A stretch of DNA of 64,000 bases from assembly GCA_039725955.1 (NCBI GenBank), contig CP091034.1, positions 1 to 64,000 of the forward strand. The letters are read 5' to 3'. Within the stretch, counting starts at the first letter, position 1; each line of letters begins with the position of its first letter. The stretch comes from Sinorhizobium sp. B11 (GTDB lineage: Bacteria; Pseudomonadota; Alphaproteobacteria; Rhizobiales; Rhizobiaceae). The notes beneath the pieces were generated by a model. It saw nothing but the letters and a program-made list of their open reading frames with translations, did not search any database and was not told where the DNA came from. The translations under genes and the position numbers were made by a program. Shown in pieces: positions 1 to 9,260 of this stretch.

Positions 1-1
1 C

Positions 2-3000
2 AGCAATGTCGAGAACCTGACCGTCTCCGGCACGACGACTTTCACCGGCATCGGCAATGCGCTGAACAATATCCTGACGGGCGGGGCAGGGATCGACACG
101 CTGAAGGGTGCGGCAGGCGATGACACCTATATCATCGGCACCGGTGATATCGTCATCGAGAATGTCGGCGAGGGTATCGATACCGTAAAGACGGGCCTGG
201 CGGCCTACACGCTGGGTGCCAATGTGGAGAACCTGACCTATACCGGGTCAGCCGTCTTCACCGGTACCGGCAATGAGCTGGACAATATCATCAAGGGCGG
301 AGCGGCCGCCGATAAGCTGACCGGCGGTGCCGGCAACGACGTGCTGGACGGTGGGGCGGGAGCCGACACGCTGATTGGTGGCGTCGGCGATGACACCTAT
401 ATAGTGGATGTCGTGGGCGACGTGGTCACGGAAGCAGCAGGTGCGGGCACGGACGAGATCCGGACGTCGCTTGCTGCCTATTCGATTGCTGCCCTCGCCA
501 ATATCGAGAACCTGACCTACACCGGGTCGGCGGCCTTCACCGGCACCGGCAATGCTGCGGCGAACGTGATCACTGGCGGTGTCGGCAACGACACGCTGAA
601 CGGCGGAGCCGGTGCGGATACGCTGATCGGCGGCGCCGGTAACGACACCTACATCGTTGACAATGCCGGTGACGTCGTCACCGAAAGTGTCGATGCGGGG
701 ATCGATACGGTCAAGGCTGGGTCGGCGGCCTATACGCTTGCCGACAATGTCGAGAACCTGACCTATACGGGCACAGTGGCCTTCACCGGAACGGGCAACG
801 ATCTTGCCAACACGATCACCGGAGGGGCTGCGGCCGACCGGCTGTCGGGTGGCGACGGTGACGACACGCTGAACGGCGGAGCCGGTGCGGATACGCTGAT
901 CGGCGGCGCCGGCAACGACACCTACATCGTGGATGTCGCGGGTGACGTGGTGACTGAAGATGCGGACGCTGGAATCGACACGGTCAGGACCGCGCTTTCT
1001 GCCTATACGCTTGCCGACAATGTCGAGAACCTGACCTATACGGGCACGGTTGCCTTTGCCGGAACGGGCAACAGCCTTGCCAACACGATCAGGGGCGCGG
1101 CAGGCGCCGATACGCTGGACGGCAAGGCGGGCGCCGATACGCTGATTGGTGGTGCGGGCAACGACACCTACATCGTGGATGTCGCCGGTGACGTCGTGAC
1201 CGAAGCCGCCAACGAAGGCACGGATCTGGTCAAGACGGCGCTTGCTGCCTATGCGCTGACCAACATTGCCAATGTCGAGAACCTGACCTTTACCGGCAGC
1301 GGCAATTTTGCCGGGACCGGCAATGCCTTGGCCAACACGATCACCGGCGGGGCCGGCAACGACGTGCTGGACGGTGGGGCGGGAGCCGACACGCTGGTCG
1401 GCGGAGCCGGTAATGACACCTATATCGTGGATGTCGCAAGCGACGTGGTCACGGAGGCAGCAGGTGCGGGCACGGACGAGATCCGGACGTCGCTTGCTGC
1501 CTATTCGATTGCTGCCCTCGCCAATATCGAGAACCTGACCTACACCGGGTCGGCGGCCTTCACCGGCACCGGCAATGCTGCGGCGAATGTGATCACCGGG
1601 GGTGTCGGCAACGACACGCTGAACGGCGGAGCAGGCGCCGACACGCTTATCGGCGGAGCCGGTGACGACACCTATATCGTGGATGTCGCGGGTGACGTGG
1701 TCACCGAGGCTGCAAATGCAGGCACCGACACGGTGAAGACCGGGCTTTCTGCCTATACGCTTGCCGACAATGTCGAGAACCTGACCTATACGGGCACAGT
1801 GGCCTTCACCGGAACGGGCAACGATCTTGCCAACACGATCAGGGGTGCGGCAGGTGCCGACACGCTGGACGGCAAGGCGGGCGCCGATACGCTGATTGGT
1901 GGTGCGGGCAACGACACCTACATCGTGGATGTCGCCGGTGACGTCGTGACCGAAGCCGCCAACGAAGGCACGGATCTGGTCAAGACGGCGCTTGCTGCCT
2001 ATGCGCTGACCAACATTGCCAATGTCGAGAACCTGACCTTCACCGGCAGCGGCAATTTTGCCGGGACCGGCAATGCCTTGGCCAACACGATCACCGGCGG
2101 TGCCGGCAACGACGTGCTGGACGGTGGGGCGGGAGCCGACACGCTGATTGGTGGCGTCGGCGATGACACCTATATAGTGGATGTCGTGGGCGACGTGGTC
2201 ACGGAAGCAGCAGGTGCGGGCACGGACGAGATCCGGACGTCGCTTGCTGCCTATTCGATTGCTGCCCTCGCCAATATCGAGAACCTGACCTACACCGGGT
2301 CGGCGGCCTTCACCGGCACCGGCAATGCTGCGGCGAACGTGATCACTGGCGGTGTCGGCAACGACACGCTGAACGGCGGAGCCGGTGCGGATACGCTGAT
2401 CGGCGGCGCCGGTAACGACACCTACATCGTTGACAATGCCGGTGACGTCGTCACCGAAAGTGTCGATGCGGGGATCGATACGGTCAAGGCTGGGTCGGCG
2501 GCCTATACGCTTGCCGACAATGTCGAGAACCTGACCTATACGGGCACAGTGGCCTTCACCGGAACGGGCAACGATCTTGCCAACACGATCACCGGAGGGG
2601 CTGCGGCCGACCGGCTGTCGGGTGGCGACGGTGACGACACGCTGAACGGCGGAGCCGGTGCGGATACGCTGATCGGCGGCGCCGGCAACGACACCTACAT
2701 CGTGGATGTCGCGGGTGACGTGGTGACTGAAGATGCGGACGCTGGAATCGACACGGTCAGGACCGCGCTTTCTGCCTATACGCTTGCCGACAATGTCGAG
2801 AACCTGACCTATACGGGCACGGTTGCCTTTGCCGGAACGGGCAACAGCCTTGCCAACACGATCAGGGGCGCGGCAGGCGCCGATACGCTGGACGGCAAGG
2901 CGGGCGCCGATACGCTGATTGGTGGTGCGGGCAACGACACCTACATCGTGGATGTCGCCGGTGACGTCGTGACCGAAGCCGCCAACGAAGGCACGGATCT

Positions 3001-5198
3001 GGTCAAGACGGCGCTTGCTGCCTATGCGCTGACCAACATTGCCAATGTCGAGAACCTGACCTTTACCGGCAGCGGCAATTTTGCCGGGACCGGCAATGCC
3101 TTGGCCAACACGATCACCGGCGGGGCCGGCAACGACGTGCTGGACGGTGGGGCGGGAGCCGACACGCTGGTCGGCGGAGCCGGTAATGACACCTATATCG
3201 TGGATGTCGCAAGCGACGTGGTCACGGAGGCAGCAGGTGCGGGCACGGACGAGATCCGGACGTCGCTTGCTGCCTATTCGATTGCTGCCCTCGCCAATAT
3301 CGAGAACCTGACCTACACCGGGTCGGCGGCCTTCACCGGCACCGGCAATGCTGCGGCGAATGTGATCACCGGGGGTGTCGGCAACGACACGCTGAACGGC
3401 GGAGCAGGCGCCGACACGCTTATCGGCGGAGCCGGTGACGACACCTATATCGTGGATGTCGCGGGTGACGTGGTCACCGAGGCTGCAAATGCAGGCACCG
3501 ACACGGTGAAGACCGGGCTTTCTGCCTATACGCTTGCCGACAATGTCGAGAACCTGACCTATACGGGCACAGTGGCCTTCACCGGAACGGGCAACGATCT
3601 TGCCAACACGATCAGGGGTGCGGCAGGTGCCGACACGCTGGACGGCAAGGCGGGCGCCGATACGCTGATTGGTGGTGCGGGCAACGACACCTACATCGTG
3701 GATGTCGCCGGTGACGTCGTGACCGAAGCCGCCAACGAAGGCACGGATCTGGTCAAGACGGCGCTTGCTGCCTATGCGCTGACCAACATTGCCAATGTCG
3801 AGAACCTGACCTTCACCGGCAGCGGCAATTTTGCCGGGACCGGCAATGCCTTGGCCAACACGATCACCGGCGGTGCCGGCAACGACGTGCTGGACGGTGG
3901 GGCGGGTGCCGACACGCTGATTGGTGGCGTCGGCGATGACACCTATATAGTGGATGTCGTGGGCGACGTTGTCACGGAGGCAGCAGGTGCGGGCACCGAT
4001 ACGGTCAAGACCGCGCTTGCGGCCTATACGCTTGCCCGACAATATCGAGAACCTGACCTACACCGGGTCGGCAGCCTTCACCGGCACCGGCAATGCTGCG
4101 GCGAACGTGATCACCGGCGGTGCAGGCGCCGACACACTGAACGGCGGAGCAGGTGCCGACACGCTGATCGGCGGCGCCGGTAACGACACCTACATCGTTG
4201 ACAATGCCGGTGACGTCGTCACCGAAAGTGTCGATGCGGGCATCGATACGGTCAAGGCTGGGTCGTCGGCCTATACGCTTGCCGACAATATCGAGAACCT
4301 GACCTACACCGGGTCGGCAGCCTTCACCGGAACAGGCAACAGCCTTGCCAACACGATCACCGGGGGAGCTGCGGCCGACCGGCTGTCGGGTGGCGACGGT
4401 GACGACACGCTCAACGGGGGAGCCGGTGAGGATACGCTGATCGGCGGCGCCGGCAACGACACCTACATCGTGGATGTCGCCGGTGACGTGGTGACTGAAG
4501 ATGCAAGTGCAGGCACCGACACGGTGAAGACCGGGCTCGACCGCCTGGCACTTGTTGCCAATGTCGAAAACCTCACCTACACCGGCACCGGCGACTTTAC
4601 TGGTATCGGCAATGCGCTCTCCAATACGATCACCGGGGGTGCCGGCAACGACACGCTGAATGGCGGAGACGGTAGCGATACGCTGATCGGCGGCAAGGGC
4701 AACGACTATTACATCGTCGACAGCGCCGGAGACGCCGTCATCGAAAATGCCGGTGAAGGGATCGACCAGGTGCAAACGTCCCTCGCCAACTATACGTTGG
4801 GAGAAAACATCGAAAACTTGAGCTCGGGTGCCGACGGCTGGGAAGCCTTTGTCGGAACAGGCAATGCACTCGATAATCGGATTGTGGGCAATGCCTTCGG
4901 GTCGAATACGCTGACAGGTGGCGCCGGAGACGACGTCCTTATCGGTGGAATGGCCGCGGACTTTTTCGTCTACGAGCCGAATTGGGGGCACGACACGATC
5001 ATGTATTTCGAGGTGGCTGGCGGGGCACATGATACGATCAGGATCGATCACACGATCTTTGCCGACTGGGCATCGCTGCTCGCCGTATCGACCCTGTCAG
5101 GCAACGACACGATCATCACAGCCGATGCTGACAACACCATCACGCTGAAGAACGTGGCCGTGTCGAGCCTGCAGTCGGCGGATTTCCAATTTGTGTGA
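2..5198 (+). CDS. Giant RTX-type calcium-binding repeat protein, 5' partial and frameshifted
   Basis: The reading frame is already open at base 2, so the gene starts outside the window. The product is built of about twenty modules of 82-93 residues. Each has glycine/aspartate nonapeptides of the GGxGxDxLx type followed by a DTYIVD...GDVVTE stretch and an ENLTYTG turn. Such nonapeptides bind calcium and are typical of proteins exported by type I secretion. The last 100 residues lose the regular repeats and end in DFQFV, an Asp-plus-hydrophobics tail like many type I secretion signals. One extra C in a CCC run at 4035-4037, compared with the sister module near 4275, shifts the frame: the first frame stops at 4183 and the original frame resumes to 5198. 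As written, the product would lose its C-terminal export signal. The frameshift may be real or a sequencing error in a repetitive gene. Likely role is surface or secreted adhesin/matrix protein (inference). Confidence 0.85.
320..2092 (+). repeat. 1,773-bp tandem repeat, copy 1 (inside the RTX gene)
   Basis: This block of 591 codons (seven RTX modules) is followed immediately by a second copy at 2093. In every segment compared, the two copies were identical at nucleotide level, including synonymous positions. The sequence before 320 differs from that before 2093, which sets the left edge. Confidence 0.9.
2093..3865 (+). repeat. 1,773-bp tandem repeat, copy 2 (inside the RTX gene)
   Basis: Second head-to-tail copy of the block beginning at 320. 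A third copy starts at 3866 but stays exact for only about 40 bases and diverges within about 150 bases. The frameshift at 4035 lies just beyond this junction. Confidence 0.9.
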
Positions 5199-5889
5199 GC
5201 TTCGCTCGATCTCCCCGGCAGGCCCTCCAGAAGAGAGGGGCTGAAGTTCTGCCGCAGCTGAAGGGATTGGATGACGACAAGGAAGTTTACGAAACCTGGA
5301 ACAAAGGTTGTCACAATCGGTTCGCGTGACGGTCGGCAAAAACGTCTCGATTGGAGTTCCCTGGGCAGCCCTGCTCCGCGCGCAAAACACGAACGTCTGT
5401 GGAGCGAGACGCACCCGGTTCCGTTGCGCGCGTCCGGCCCAGCCGTGGCCATACGCCGCTCAAGCCTGTGATAGACGCATTCCGACAAAGCTGCGAGCGG
5501 TAGTCATCGGACCGATGGTCTTCGTCGTCATCGCTACTGGGCCACTTGGGATGCTGAGCTACGCCAGCCTCGGAGCCTGGCGTCCTGGTTCTCAATATCG
5601 GCATATTCATCCACAAGCCCCTGTTGACGGTCCGGAAAACAGCCTGAAGTTCGTCGCGAGCCTGATGCTCGGCGTCTTCGGCCTCTTCCGAGTCGGAAAA
5701 GGTAACGGCGCGGAATGGCCGTGCATTCCCGCGGCGCTCTCTTCCCTCACCGTCAGGACGAAGCGAGGCGCTCGGCCAGCCACAAACAAGGGCCTTCTGC
5801 TCGCGGAAAAATATCCAGACCAATCGGAATAAAACAACAGTGCTGTTGTCTACGTTCATGAAACCGCTCTGCATGAAAAAGGAGCCCGC
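5199..5889. other. Intergenic region with no supported gene
   Basis: This stretch lies between the RTX gene and the DUF305 gene. Open frames exist on both strands, but none has a good ribosome binding site or recognisable protein features. The proximal end carries a candidate promoter and dyad for the next gene. The rest may be decayed sequence. Confidence 0.5.
5826..5853 (+). promoter_or_regulatory. Candidate ECF-type promoter overlapping a 7-bp dyad
   Basis: GGAATA at 5826-5831 and GTCTAC at 5848-5853 are 16 nt apart, resembling the GGAA-spacer-GTC shape of many ECF sigma promoters. The spacer contains ACAACAG (5834-5840), TG, CTGTTGT (5843-5849), an inverted repeat with perfect 7-bp arms. 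The site lies about 40 nt upstream of the first gene of a module that encodes its own ECF sigma and anti-sigma factors, so autoregulation is plausible. This is pattern-based inference. Confidence 0.35.
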
Positions 5890-6375
5890 ATGAACGTCTT
5901 TCCCCGAAAAGGATTCCTTCCGCTGGCAGCGCCGATCTTCGTGATACTGTCCGCTTCTGCCTTTGCCGACGACCCTGCATCGCATCAACATGCCACCTCC
6001 GCGGTTACGGAAGAGGCCCCGTTTCTGTCGGAAAATGACGCCGCCATGGCGAAGATGATGAACGACATGGCGGTGAGACCGACGGGCGACGTCAACAGGG
6101 ATTTTGTGGAGATGATGATCCCTCATCATCAAGGGGCGATCGATATGGCGCAGACCTATCTGCGCTACGGCAGCAATGAGCAGCTCAAGCGCATTGCCCA
6201 GGAAATCATCGTCGATCAGCAGCAGGAAATTGCTGCGATGCGACTGGCTCTCGGTGATCCTCTTCCGCCTTCGGATCCGGCGCCAACTCAAATTCCCCCG
6301 CAAACTCCCGTTCCCTCCGGCGCCGGCATGTCGATGATGCCGGCTATGGATCCGAATATGAAAATGGGCAACTGA
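5890..6375 (+). CDS. DUF305 family exported protein
   Basis: 161 residues. A Sec signal peptide (about residues 1-26, ending SAFA) is followed by a DUF305 core with the hallmark MMIPHHQGAIDMA at about residues 75-87. The C-terminal tail is rich in Pro and Met (MSMMPAMDPNMKMG). DUF305 proteins are four-helix, ferritin-like-fold periplasmic proteins often found near copper-handling genes. The paired histidines and Met-rich tail would suit soft-metal binding, which is inference here. The start is set by an AGGAG box 6 nt upstream. The next gene starts 12 nt after the stop, so both are probably one transcript with the downstream sigma/anti-sigma pair. Confidence 0.85.
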   Translation: MNVFPRKGFLPLAAPIFVILSASAFADDPASHQHATSAVTEEAPFLSENDAAMAKMMNDMAVRPTGDVNRDFVEMMIPHHQGAIDMAQTYLRYGSNEQLKRIAQEIIVDQQQEIAAMRLALGDPLPPSDPAPTQIPPQTPVPSGAGMSMMPAMDPNMKMGN

Positions 6376-6387
6376 AAGGACCCTGTC

Positions 6388-7845
6388 ATGAAGTCTAGCC
6401 TTCTCGCCCTCAGCCTTCTCGCCGGCACGATGCTGGCGCCCTCAGTGAGCTTCGCCGGCCAGGCGCCGGGCGCGGTCTCCGATCCGGATATCCCGGTCAG
6501 CAGCAGGGATCGCGTCTATGCTGCCGAACAGTTCTCCAATACGGTTTCAGTTACTGATCCATCCACAAACAAACTGCTCGGCGTCATCCGTCTCGGCGAT
6601 CCGCAGCCCGGCAATCTGAGCCCGCTCTATCGGGGGCAGGTCCTGGTCCATGGCATGGGTTTTTCGCCGGACCACAAAACGCTGGCTGTCGTTTCGATCG
6701 GCTCGAATTCGGTGACTTTCATCGACACGGCCACGAATACGGTAAAGCACACCACCTATGTGGGCCGCTCGCCGCATGAGGCATTCTTTACACCCGACGG
6801 CAACGAAGTTTGGGTCACCGTTCGCGGAGAGGATTACATCTCCGTCATCGATGCGCATACTTATGAGGAGAAGATGCAGATCAAGGTGCCGGCTGGTCCG
6901 GGCATGCAGATCTTCTCGCCGGACGGCAAGTACGGTTATATCTGCTCCTCGTTCAACCCTGAAACCGTAGTCGTTTCCGTCGCCGATCACCAGATCGTCG
7001 GCCACATCAAGCAGGAAAGCCCTTTCTGCCCCAATATTGCGGCAACGCCTGATGGCAAGCAGGTCTGGTTTACCCTGAAGGATACCGGCAAGACGCAGGT
7101 CTTCAACGCCGAAGCACCCTTTGATCTCATAAAGACGCTCGATACCGGGCCGATCACCAATCACGTCAACATCGTTCACAATGCCAATGGCGACTTTGCC
7201 TATGTCTCGGTCGGCGGACTCAATCAGGTGAAGGTCTATCGCACGGATAACTTCCAACAGGTCGCGACAATTCCTGTCGGCAATCTTCCGCACGGCGTCT
7301 GGCCATCCGGCGATGGTACGCGCGTCTATGTGGGTCTCGAAAATGCCGATGCGCTTGCAGCAATCGACACACTGACAAACAAGGTCATCGCGACGATACC
7401 GATCGGCCAGGCGCCGCAGGCTGTCAACTATGTCCCCGATGCAGTCCCTGAGGGCGATGGCATGCAGAATCTCCAGCCGCTTGGCATCGCGGGCCAGGTG
7501 GCGCATCTTGCCCTGCACGCACCGAAGGCAAGCCAGGGCGAGGTTGCACCAACGAGTGTTTCTCTTTTCGACCAAGGTCTGTCACAGGTGCTGCAGGCAT
7601 CCGTGACCGGCCTGCAGCCCAAGAAACCTTACATCCTCGCACTCTCCACGCGGGCTGACGGTTCTGGTGATCTTCAACCCTTGGCTTCATTCATGACAAA
7701 CCCGGCTGGTTCGGCGATCGTCAATGCCGTTGGCCCCATCCGGCAGATCGTCCAGAGCAGCGAGAAGGCTGAGCGCCGCTATCTCGTCATCACTGCCTCG
7801 GGGGATAAGGGGCCAGCCGAAGTCGTCCAGGTCGAAGCGAAGTAA
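6388..7845 (+). CDS. Periplasmic YVTN/YncE-type beta-propeller protein
   Basis: 485 residues with a signal peptide cleaved near residue 23 (SVSFA). From about residue 40 to 345 there are repeated blades of the form VYAAEQFSNTVSVTD...LGVI, FSPDHKTLAVVS...VTFIDTATN and VWVTVRGEDYISVID, the YVTN-repeat pattern of seven-bladed propellers. A C-terminal beta-rich domain of about 120 residues follows. Such propellers act as periplasmic scaffolds or binding proteins; no enzymatic residues can be named. It follows the DUF305 gene by 12 nt and precedes the sigma-factor gene, so it is probably part of the same stress-responsive envelope module. Substrate is unknown. Confidence 0.85.
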   Translation: MKSSLLALSLLAGTMLAPSVSFAGQAPGAVSDPDIPVSSRDRVYAAEQFSNTVSVTDPSTNKLLGVIRLGDPQPGNLSPLYRGQVLVHGMGFSPDHKTLAVVSIGSNSVTFIDTATNTVKHTTYVGRSPHEAFFTPDGNEVWVTVRGEDYISVIDAHTYEEKMQIKVPAGPGMQIFSPDGKYGYICSSFNPETVVVSVADHQIVGHIKQESPFCPNIAATPDGKQVWFTLKDTGKTQVFNAEAPFDLIKTLDTGPITNHVNIVHNANGDFAYVSVGGLNQVKVYRTDNFQQVATIPVGNLPHGVWPSGDGTRVYVGLENADALAAIDTLTNKVIATIPIGQAPQAVNYVPDAVPEGDGMQNLQPLGIAGQVAHLALHAPKASQGEVAPTSVSLFDQGLSQVLQASVTGLQPKKPYILALSTRADGSGDLQPLASFMTNPAGSAIVNAVGPIRQIVQSSEKAERRYLVITASGDKGPAEVVQVEAK

Positions 7846-7907
7846 ATCCCTCTCGCCCGCCGCCTGTGATAGGGTGGCGGGCGAAAGCTCCTGAAGGTAA
7901 GCCTCTC

Positions 7908-8435
7908 ATGAGTGATATTTTGCAGCTTGTCGAACCGATCATACCGGCGCTCCGCCGCTATGCCCGCGGATTGTTGAAAGATGGAACGGCAGCCGACGAT
8001 CTCGTTCAGGATTGCCTGGAGCGGGTCATTGCTCATTGGCATCATCGCCGAAACGACGATCCGCGCACCTGGGTATTCGCCATCCTTCATAATCTTGCCG
8101 TCAACTGGTTGAAGCAGAACGCACGCCGTGGCGAACATTTGCCCATTGAGAAGGTGGATGAAAGTGCTTTTGCCCGACAGCCGACACAGGAAGACAGCCT
8201 GATGAGCCGCGATATCCTTCAGGCGCTGGAGCTGCTTCCCGAAGAGCAGCGCAGCGTGTTGCTGCTGGTATCGGTTGAGGATCTGTCCTATTCGCAGGCA
8301 GCCGAGGTCCTGGCCATCCCGATCGGCACCGTCATGTCGCGTCTGTCGCGCGCCCGTGAGCGGCTAAGGCAGATGTTGGAGAACCCTGGGCAGGCAACAC
8401 AGGGGGCAGCAGCCCATCTTCGGAGAATAAAATGA
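7908..8435 (+). CDS. ECF-family RNA polymerase sigma factor
   Basis: 175 residues. Region 2 includes ADDLVQDCLERV and TWVFAILHNLAVNW (core and -10 binding). Region 4 includes LPEEQRSVLLLVSVEDLSY and the helix-turn-helix AEVLAIPIGTVMSRLSRARE that reads the -35 element. There is no sigma-1 or sigma-3 domain, as in ECF factors. The ATG at 7908 is preferred over an upstream in-frame start at 7866 because GAAGG sits about 10 nt before it and sigma-2 begins soon after. The stop overlaps the anti-sigma start by 4 bases (ATGA), indicating translational coupling. Confidence 0.92.
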   Translation: MSDILQLVEPIIPALRRYARGLLKDGTAADDLVQDCLERVIAHWHHRRNDDPRTWVFAILHNLAVNWLKQNARRGEHLPIEKVDESAFARQPTQEDSLMSRDILQALELLPEEQRSVLLLVSVEDLSYSQAAEVLAIPIGTVMSRLSRARERLRQMLENPGQATQGAAAHLRRIK

Positions 8436-9208
8436 GCGTAAAACCGATCACCGAGGATGATCTCCACGGATTTGTGGACGGTGCGCTGGATGAGGCACGT
8501 GAAGCCGAGGTTTGCGCCTATCTTGAAACCCATCCTGATATCGCCGCGCGAATCGATAGTTACGGCAGGCAGCGGCTCGATTTGCGGACTGCGCTCAGCG
8601 CCGTCGCCGAAGAACCGATCCCGAGCCGGCTGAACCTCAGCCATCTGCTGGAATCGCGCAAGCCGGGCCGGCTGCCCTTGTGGCGTATGGCGGCTGCCGC
8701 GGTCGTTCTTCTCGTCGCAGGCGGTTCAGGGGGCTGGATGCTGCATGGAATGTATCGGCATCCAGGCGAAGGCATAGTGGCGCTGGCTGATGAAGCAGCC
8801 GACAGCTTCGCCACTTACGCGCCCGACAGGATAAGGCCGGTCGAGCTTCGTGCCGACAATATGGCCGAACTCGTCGACTGGGCGACGGAGCGCATGGGCC
8901 GCAAGCCGGTAGTGCCGAATCTCTCCGGATCGGGCTATCGCCTGATGGGTGGCAGGATGATCTCGACGTCGCATGGTGCCGGATTGATGCTGATGTATGA
9001 CGATGATCGGGGAACGCGTCTCGTCGTGCTGACGCGGCCCATGCTCGCCGATCAGAACAAGCCCATGGCGCCGCATGCTGAGGGAAATGTTGAAGGCTGG
9101 AGCTGGGCATCCGGCGGCATGGGCTACAGCCTCGTCGGCACCCTGCCGGCCGATGTCTTGCATCCGCTCGCTGATGATATCAGGCACCAGACCGAGATGG
9201 GTGCCTGA
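8432..9208 (+). CDS. Membrane-anchored anti-sigma factor
   Basis: 258 residues. The N-terminal 60 residues (ITEDDLHGFVDGALDEAREA) match the cytoplasmic sigma-binding helices of anti-sigma factors, but the zinc ligands of the ZAS type are absent (only one Cys). A single membrane segment spans about residues 84-104. The remaining 150 residues would be periplasmic and could sense the signal. The gene overlaps the sigma gene by 4 bases. Expected action is to hold the ECF factor at the membrane until an envelope signal, perhaps related to the DUF305/propeller proteins, releases it. Confidence 0.88.
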   Translation: MSVKPITEDDLHGFVDGALDEAREAEVCAYLETHPDIAARIDSYGRQRLDLRTALSAVAEEPIPSRLNLSHLLESRKPGRLPLWRMAAAAVVLLVAGGSGGWMLHGMYRHPGEGIVALADEAADSFATYAPDRIRPVELRADNMAELVDWATERMGRKPVVPNLSGSGYRLMGGRMISTSHGAGLMLMYDDDRGTRLVVLTRPMLADQNKPMAPHAEGNVEGWSWASGGMGYSLVGTLPADVLHPLADDIRHQTEMGA

Positions 9209-9260
9209 ACTCTGCAGGCCCGAAGCGTTGCGGCTTTGAGCGACATGCTTGCCAAGGATT

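Noticed and set aside
248..4042. 1,264-codon open frame on the minus strand
   Set aside because: It mirrors the repeated RTX gene; the repeats keep the antisense frame open. The plus strand has clear RTX motifs.
5308..5832. Open frame of 174 codons on the plus strand (and a longer one on the minus strand to 6303)
   Set aside because: No ribosome site and no recognisable protein features; the minus frame covers the DUF305 gene.
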